DNA of 64,000 nucleotides, taken from contig JAPFBL010000034.1 of NCBI GenBank assembly GCA_026182355.1, positions 2,364,501 through 2,428,500 of the forward strand. Reading direction: 5' to 3'. This document shows positions 57,961 to 64,000 of this stretch, in pieces (the first letter of the stretch is position 1; each line of letters opens with the position of its first letter). A program made the translations under genes and the position numbers. Source of the stretch: Hermatobates lingyangjiaoensis (Eukaryota > Arthropoda > Insecta > Hemiptera > Hermatobatidae). The notes under the pieces were generated by a model. That model saw nothing but the letters and a program-made list of their open reading frames with translations, did no database searches and had not been told where the DNA came from.

Positions 57961-58370
57961 TTCCTACACTTTCCAATATAATTTATTATATTCATTCTGC
58001 GAGGTTTTTGTATTATCCTTATACTCCAGTATGTTTATTTACTGTATACTAATACAGTATGTATTTACTAATACATACTAATAGTACAGTGTGTATTTAC
58101 TAATACTTTATGTTATTTACACTCCAGTATATTTGTATCTAAAACTGCCATATGAAGCAGTAGATTTATTTTACAGCAGATTGTTGAAGTGTTCTTGATT
58201 AGGAATATCTAATCACTACAGAAATCCGATTAGCACTCCTTAATTACGATTAATTAAGTCTTCCTTTTTTTTACTCGTAATATCTTCCATTTTTACAAAC
58301 TTTCATCATAAAAGAAAAACGATCTAGTAGGGTCTTATACAAAACAATTTTAATGTAACCATTGTAGAAT
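57961..58370. other. AT-rich, with short local repeats
   Basis: At 58025-58140 the words GTATTTACTAATAC and CTCCAGTAT recur several times as an imperfect local tandem repeat. Nothing else is recognised. Confidence 0.5.
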
Positions 58371-58372
58371 TA

Positions 58373-58495
58373 CAGTAATTCCCCCTATAAGACGATACTC
58401 TTATAACGCTTTTCATATAACAGTATTGCATGTCCCTCGTACAACGCGTTTTCCTGTAATGCGGAACCAATCTACATTTTATAGGGAGATTACTG
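58373..58495. mobile_element. pogo/Tigger-like MITE, 123 bp
   Basis: The left end CAGTAATTCCCCCTATAA and inverted right end CAGTAATCTCCCTATAA form terminal inverted repeats differing at two positions. Both ends are flanked by TA (58371-58372, 58496-58497). Inner words TATAACGCTTTTCATATAAC and GTACAACGCGTTTTCCTGTA fit this class of miniature element. It is a different subfamily from the copy at 31297-31869. Confidence 0.8.
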
Positions 58496-58497
58496 TA

Positions 58498-59442
58498 TTT
58501 ACATTAAATTAATTTTAATTATTGATAATTTTGTTTTTTATCCAGAAACACATGGAACGAATGATATGCTATAAGAGTGTTGAATATACTGGGATGATAA
58601 ATATTTTAACAATATAAAAAAATTTATATTTTGGTTTTATAGAATGATATAATAAAGCAATATTCGAATATTTCTAAGCAAGTTTTAAAGAAAATGTTAA
58701 GCACTCAAGGGAATTACAATAGAAAGGTTAAAGTGAGGCTAGGTAGAGGTACAGGAGTAAGTATTCGCAAGGAGAGTTGGCGGATAGAGGTGATTTAGAG
58801 ATGATCTTGACTTCATAGGAGGGAGGAGGGTTTATGGTCGGCCAAATGGGCCACACGGAATAGGGAATAAGCTTTTGGATGTGACTTATCGCGTACAAGA
58901 TGTCATCTCCATTTCTAACAGCCCTCTTATGTGGTTAGTTTGCTTTGACAAACTGGTCGCATTCAAACTTTGTTCGCATAGAATTTGTTCAACTTTTATA
59001 ATTTTAAAAGTTACCTAAGCTCCTCACTTCATTGAGAAATAAACTTTATGATATAACTTGACCTGGATAAATTTTTATAATAAAGTTAAAGTTAAGATAA
59101 TTATGTACATCACCAACAAATTTACATGTTGGTCTCTGAACTAGTACACTTAGCTATCCTTTCTTATATCTGCTGATAACTTTTCAAAATAAAAAATAGA
59201 ACTTACTTTGTAAGTGTATCTTTCTTTTATCTATTCCTTCTTACCTACACTGAACTTCAGTTATCCCTTTTTCAACTACAGAGTTGCTCTTTCCTAGTCG
59301 AGCAGAATATGTCTTCTTCCCCTTCTCTTTCTCCTGATGACGACAAGGTCAGAATATTGAAATGAGCTTTCTGTTGTTTTTACGTGTTCTTTTCTTATAA
59401 TAATTTAATAATATATATATTATACTATAAAATAATAATCAT
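58498..59442. other. No gene recognised
   Basis: A slightly GC-richer patch at 58730-58930 is unassigned. The rest is AT-rich. Confidence 0.4.
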
Positions 59443-59600
59443 AATATATATATATATATATATATTATATATACAAGATCTCACATAAATACGTGAAATA
59501 ACAATCAATGATCAAACCACAATATGAAATGGAAAAAAGGACTAAGATCTTTCAACCCTAACAAGCAGTCTTCGTCAGAGTCGAAAACCCATTAGTTTGA
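59443..59600 (-). repeat. (TA)n plus type D PLE end
   Basis: A TA-rich tract (59443-59473), then on the minus strand the type D end: TCACATAAATACGTGAAATA, ATCAAACCACAATATGAAAT, and the motif at 59550-59578. The homology stops soon after GAGTCGAAAACCC. Confidence 0.75.
59550..59578 (-). ncRNA. Hammerhead-like motif, type D
   Basis: Minus strand: CTGACGA (exact), A, stem GACTG, loop, GGGTT with mismatches, GAAAG. The motif has the same layout as at 6090-6119 and 57661-57688. Confidence 0.55.
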
Positions 59601-61171
59601 GCTAGTTATAGTAAAACATAACGAGGCATCATTAAGATAAATGAAATAGAAGAAGTAGAATATTGAAATGAGAAATGAACATATGCATTGCCATTGTTAT
59701 GGACACAGGGAAGAAACAGTAGTCATGAAGAAGGAACCATCAGTTTGATCGATCCTGGGACTAGAACTTGAGTTGTCTCCGCAAATGAAAGATGATGCTC
59801 AAAAAAACAGGCGAAATAGATGGCTTCTGTTCATTTATTTAAACGTTTAGCGGAATCTACGTTCTGTTCTTTTATTACAACTTTTATCGATGTGAACACA
59901 TGAGATCTAGGCATATATTCCTGTTGTCAGTAGTATAGAAATATTATATTGAAGGACCTGCTGTGAGTTGGTAATGCGCACTAAGAATTAAGAATAATAG
60001 TATTCAACAATAATACGATTGGGTTAGAGCAAAAATAAAGTGCATGCAAAGATTAGATATAATAATAGGATAAAAAAAAAGAAATAAATAAAAGTAATAA
60101 GAGAAAAAATTAAATAAAATATTTTCAACAAAAAAACAGAGACTCCGAGCTGATGTATCAGCAAAGAGGTTAATATATCCTCTTTCTATCCTTTTAATTA
60201 AACATGAGTGTCAAAAGTAAGAAGGTATTCAGATGTGGTGGAATACCTCATGATTCCATGGAATAACAATCAGTGAAGCTTCTTACAAGATTAACAAAAG
60301 AATCTCCAGCATAAATATTAACTAAAAATTTATGGATCTTATGCAATTTTAATGTGGTTTATCATCAGAGCTGAACTGTAGAAAGTGCCTTTAGTTAGGA
60401 TGCCAACTTCAGTGAAACTTAAAGTTTGAGAAAAGAAGTTACATATGTTATAACATCCAACTTTTTTTTTATCAACTTAAAATTTTGGAAGCTTTTCTTA
60501 AAATATGATATTCATAAAGAAAATGTTATTATTAAGAAACGGATAAGAACATGTGTATGAAAGACAGAAATATATTTGGAAAGAAGAAAAGTAGGAAATA
60601 AATGTACTTTAGCACACATGAATAAGGTATGGAGTAGATAATGTTCTTCAGTTATGGAGGTGGCATTTTTTAAATAAAAAAATGTAGCCAGAGGGCAGAG
60701 TTATCATAAGAACAACAATAAACAAGAAGTACTGTTATGACTAATTACATTCTCTCTGCTTTAATTACTTATCTATGACTAAATTACACTAAACACAGTT
60801 TCTTTGTAGTCGTTCTATTCCTCCACTACACATCATCACGTTTTACATGCGACATGCTCATTATTCAGCCCTGCAGTAACCATGAGATCTCCTGCCATTC
60901 ATTCAACATTCTTGGTCCTCCATTCCTTTCACTTAACCAGTTATAATCCTTTTATTCTGAAAATTCTGTTCACTTCTTTCTTTCCCATAAAGCTTACCAG
61001 TATTCTGGAGTAGATATGTTTAAAGTAATAATTCAAGAAGAGCTGCACCAACTACTATTGCTGCAAAAAAATGGTGAAAGAGAGCTGTTGAACCCTTCAA
61101 GTTTGTAATTCTATTCTAGAAAATAACTTCCAACTTGATAACAAGCAATCAAGAGACGCGTGGTGATATTT
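59601..61171. other. AT-rich, nothing recognised
   Basis: About 1.6 kb with no gene or matched repeat before the Ty3/gypsy element. Confidence 0.4.
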
Positions 61172-61403
61172 TGTAATTATCAGAGAAGAACCGAGGCATG
61201 AGGCACTTGATTATATAAGTTAGCGGAGAGAGGAACTCCCGCGAAAGGGTTAGAGTCCATGGAACGCCCCTCCACTAACAACTGTGCACCAGCTGATCCA
61301 TTAGTAAATAAAGATAAGCCGGCAGTCTATGCTGAGACGTGCCGACAACCGTTACTTTAATTTGCCTTTTTAAAACCTCTTCTAGTTCTCACCCTAGTTT
61401 AAG
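61172..61403 (+). mobile_element. Ty3/gypsy 5' LTR (start uncertain)
   Basis: The sequence immediately before the primer site has LTR traits: a TATATAA box at 61212-61218, AATAAA at 61307-61312, and a clear GC shift from the AT-rich left flank. A TGTAATTATC at 61172 is a candidate left edge, but the matching 3' LTR lies outside the window, so both ends are provisional. Confidence 0.5.
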
Positions 61404-61421
61404 TGGTGCCGAAACCCGGGA
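61404..61421 (+). promoter_or_regulatory. Primer binding site, tRNA-Phe type
   Basis: TGGTGCCGAAACCCGGGA is complementary over 18 bases to the 3' end of animal tRNA-Phe as I recall it (..CCCGGGTTTCGGCACCA). It sits where minus-strand DNA synthesis is primed, directly after the LTR. Confidence 0.85.
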
Positions 61422-61479
61422 CTATCGCGTAGTACCGAGTGACAGTGTGTAGTGCCAAGAACAAGTGCGTGGCTACTAG

Positions 61480-62447
61480 ATGAGCACTCAAATGGGAGAG
61501 GAAGATAAAGCTGCCATGGAGACGCTGCTTAAATGCGAGCAGATCAAAACGTCCAGAGCGGCCTATCTTATGAGTCACATCGACTCAGTGCAGAGGTTTG
61601 TTGGAGCCAGGAGGGATATAGAACCGTTCATCCAGAGGATGGACCAAGTGAACAGGATGCTTATAGCAACTGGTTTTGACGAGGCAACTAAAACTGGCAT
61701 CGTCAGTTATATGCTTGCCAGGATTGACTTACCAGTGATGCTAGACGCCGGAATTACATTTACATCCACATGGGAGGACGCGAGGAAGGTACTAATGGAG
61801 CGGTACGCCGGAGCGTCTAAACCTCTGGGACATGTGGCGGCCCAAATTTTTGCAGCCCGGAAGGTTCCACGAGAAGGTTACGCAACCGTGTGGAAGAAGC
61901 ATGTACCGACCCCGTCGAGAGGAAGTGGAGAATCTTAATTTATGAAGAGTTGGCCTGTGAGGTGATCAACCGCAACCTCCCCGAGAAGGTTAGAACAGGA
62001 GTCCGGCTGAGCAGACCCTCCACAATAGAAGAAGTCCTGACAGCAGTGGTGGACGAAGAGGCTAGGGCGGCAGAAACCGTCATGGAGTGGGAGACCACAG
62101 AGGACCCGACTTGGACTCAGGTCCGCCGGCGCCGACAGGACAGGAGCATACCCCCAGGGAGAGTCTCCAGAACCGGGGGTCATAAACCTACCTATAGCGA
62201 TGTTCTACGCCAGGAAAGGCCCCGACGCAACGAGGCTGCGCGAGTACCAAGGAAGCCACAAGGGAGGCGACCCGCTGAGTGTTGGGACTGTGGTAAGCCG
62301 GGGCATTTTGCAAGAGAGTGCCCCTATAACAGGAGGCCAGCGGGTAAGCCAAGGCGCCGTATGGGGTCCGACATGGAGGTGAATAGGATTCACAGAGGTC
62401 GACCACAGCGCACGCAACGAGAGTGGACTGACGATTACAGTGGATAG
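61480..62447 (+). pseudogene. gag: Ty3/gypsy gag, broken by a frameshift
   Basis: Gag packages the element's RNA into particles. It lies in two overlapping frames. 61480-61938 (152 codons) starts MSTQMGEEDKAAME and has a capsid-like helical region (FIQRMDQVNRMLIATGF; WEDARKVLMERYAG). 61890-62447 (185 codons) continues with RKWRILIYEELACEVINRNL, a basic stretch, and the zinc knuckle CWDCGKPGHFAREC at 62280-62321 (C-x2-C-x4-H-x4-C). Translation appears to leave the first frame at about 61888-61895, where GTGTGG suggests a GT duplication, so the product of this copy is likely broken. The second frame ends with TAG at 62445-62447, in frame with pol. The start Met lies about 60 bp after the primer site. 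There is no similarity in detail to the decayed element at 1-1385. Confidence 0.85.
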
Positions 62448-64000
62448 TCAGACGGTTCAAGAGCGGGAACCTCCTGCTCCGAAGGCAGCAAGGCCACCAG
62501 GAGGTCTGCAAATATTCCCGGACGAGCCAGAGGACCCATCCGGGTGAACTCCATACGTACCAAGGAGAAGGTGGCATCAGGGCGGTACAGGGAGAATATG
62601 GGCAGAAGAAAGGACAGGGAGACAGGCGAGTTGCCCATATTCTTCTGCGAAGCATGGGGAAGTGATTGCCTAGTCGACACGAGATCCGAGTGTACGGTGA
62701 TAGACCCTTTGACCTTAAAGCGAGCCACCACCACAGGGGAAGTCAGAAAGTGCGCGTGTGAGCTAGTCACAGTGAATGGACGCAAGAAGAATCTAAAGGA
62801 AGTGGACTTAGAGGTCGAAGCTATCACCGGGAAGAAGATCACGGTGAAGGCACACGTAGCTACCCTGAAAAGCAGGTCGTATGGAGTGATCATCGGGTGC
62901 GATGTGATAGGCGCAGCGGGACTGACGCAGAGGTTCAACCGGGGTAAGTGGAGTATCTGCTTGGGAAGGAAGAAGTACCGAACAGGCAAGGGTGTACCGC
63001 AGAAGTCCGCCCCCCGCGTCAACACCTGCGTCCAGTGGAACGCGGACAGGCTGAGGGAAGCCATTATACAGGAGTACACGGACACCTTTTGGAGAGAAGG
63101 GGATGAGCTCACGGCAACAGGCAGGGTCACTCATAAAATAGAACTTACTAAGGACCAGGTGGTGTACGAAAAGCCCAGGAGATACCCCCTCAAAATGAAA
63201 GATGTTATTAAGGGACAACTCCGAGAGTTAGTGGATCAAGGGATAGTGATCAAGTCGGCGTCCCCCTTCAACAGTCCCCTATGGGCCGTCCCCAAGAAAT
63301 GTGAGCCAGGCCAGGCCCCAAAATACAGGTTGGTGGTAGACTTTAGAAAACTTAATCAGATTACTGAGCCTGAAAGGTACCCCCTACCAAGGGTTGAAGA
63401 CATCCTGGACCGGCTGAGTGGCGCTACAGTGTTCAGTACGCTGGATTTGAAACAGGGATATCATCAAATCCGTATGGAACCGGGGTCTCAAGCTAAGACC
63501 GCCTTCACGTTCGACCGGGGGAAATATGAGTTTACCCGTATGCCATTCGGCTTACGTAATGCACCAGTCACCTTCCAGCGGCTCATGGACGAGGTCCTAG
63601 AGGGTCTGGGAGAGGAGTACTCCCAGATATTCATGGATGACATAATTGTCTTCAGTAGGACGCATGAGGACCATAGAGCTCACCTCCGCAGGGTCTTCGA
63701 GCGGCTGCGGAAGTACGGGCTGAAAGTAGCCCCTGAGAAAACAAGACTGTGCCAGACCTCGGTGACCTTCATGGGACATGTCGTGGGAGCAGAGGGCACG
63801 AGACCTGACCCCGGGAAAATCCAAGCGATAACCAAGATGGCGTATCCCCGCACAACGAGGCAAGTGAGAGCCCTCCTGGGAGCCATGGGGTTCTACAGAC
63901 GATATATCCAGAACTTCGCAGACATTACGACACCCCTCACTAGGTTGCTACGGAAAGGAGCCAGGGTAGTCCTGACAACGGAGCTAGAGCGATGTGTGGA
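62448..64000 (+). CDS. pol: Ty3/gypsy pol: protease and reverse transcriptase (runs off window)
   Basis: An open frame without stops from the codon after the gag TAG to the window end, same frame as the second gag part. The protease region has DCLVDTRSECTVID; the catalytic triad reads D-T-R at 62676-62684 instead of D-T-G, which one G-to-A change would explain and which should inactivate it. YGVIIGCDV follows as the distal protease motif. The RT has SPFNSPLWAVPKK, YRLVVDFRKLN, LDLKQGYHQI (Asp at 63444-63446), FGLRNAPVTFQRLM, and FMDDIIVF at 63630-63653 as the catalytic box. LLGAMGFYRRYI in the connection region comes just before the end. RNase H and integrase would lie beyond 64000. Whether pol is reached by stop readthrough or the TAG is a later mutation cannot be told from one copy. 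Confidence 0.92.

Noticed and set aside
62188..63886. Minus-strand frames of up to 231 codons
   Set aside because: Antisense shadows of gag and pol, whose plus-strand motifs are unmistakable.

Overview
The window reads as AT-rich, gene-poor animal DNA built largely from transposable elements. I found no convincing host gene: there is no exon chain, rRNA or genuine tRNA gene. The SINE family ends in a CCTAA repeat, the complement of the arthropod telomere unit TTAGG. Together with the base composition and the abundance of Penelope-like elements (PLEs), this suggests an arthropod with a large genome, perhaps a chelicerate; that guess is weak.

Layout. 1-1.4 kb: decayed Ty3/gypsy pol on the minus strand. 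1.8-3.1 kb: small fold-back repeats and a SINE. 5.2-9.6 kb: a dense PLE graveyard with a GIY-YIG endonuclease relic, stacked palindromic ends, and a second PLE whose endonuclease-coding segment has expanded into about 16 tandem units of roughly 148 bp separated by poly-G. 10.8-31 kb: PLE hairpins, SINEs, a hAT-like element, a GC-rich unidentified insert, a 1.2-kb near-perfect palindrome and a smaller one, in otherwise featureless AT-rich DNA. 31.3-31.9 kb: pogo/Tigger-like element. 32.3-35.0 kb: the best preserved PLE, two inverted partial copies inside one 12-bp target duplication, one with a 420-codon reverse transcriptase plus GIY-YIG ORF. 36-37 kb: another PLE relic. 42-45.6 kb: two 3' fragments of an I-like LINE. 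47.85-48.86 kb: a 45-bp minisatellite. 52.3-59.6 kb: more PLE terminal modules, two SINEs and a pogo-like MITE. 61.2-64.0 kb: the 5' part of a Ty3/gypsy element (LTR, tRNA-Phe primer site, gag, protease, reverse transcriptase), cut by the window end.

The unifying signal is a small RNA-like motif, CUGANGA, a short hairpin, then GAAA. It recurs in about eleven unrelated-looking repeat types, mostly next to (TA)n tracts, in palindromes, or downstream of a GIY-YIG coding relic on the same strand. This matches the minimal hammerhead ribozymes known from PLE terminal repeats. I read most of the window's middle-repetitive DNA as PLE ends, including many copies with no coding sequence left.
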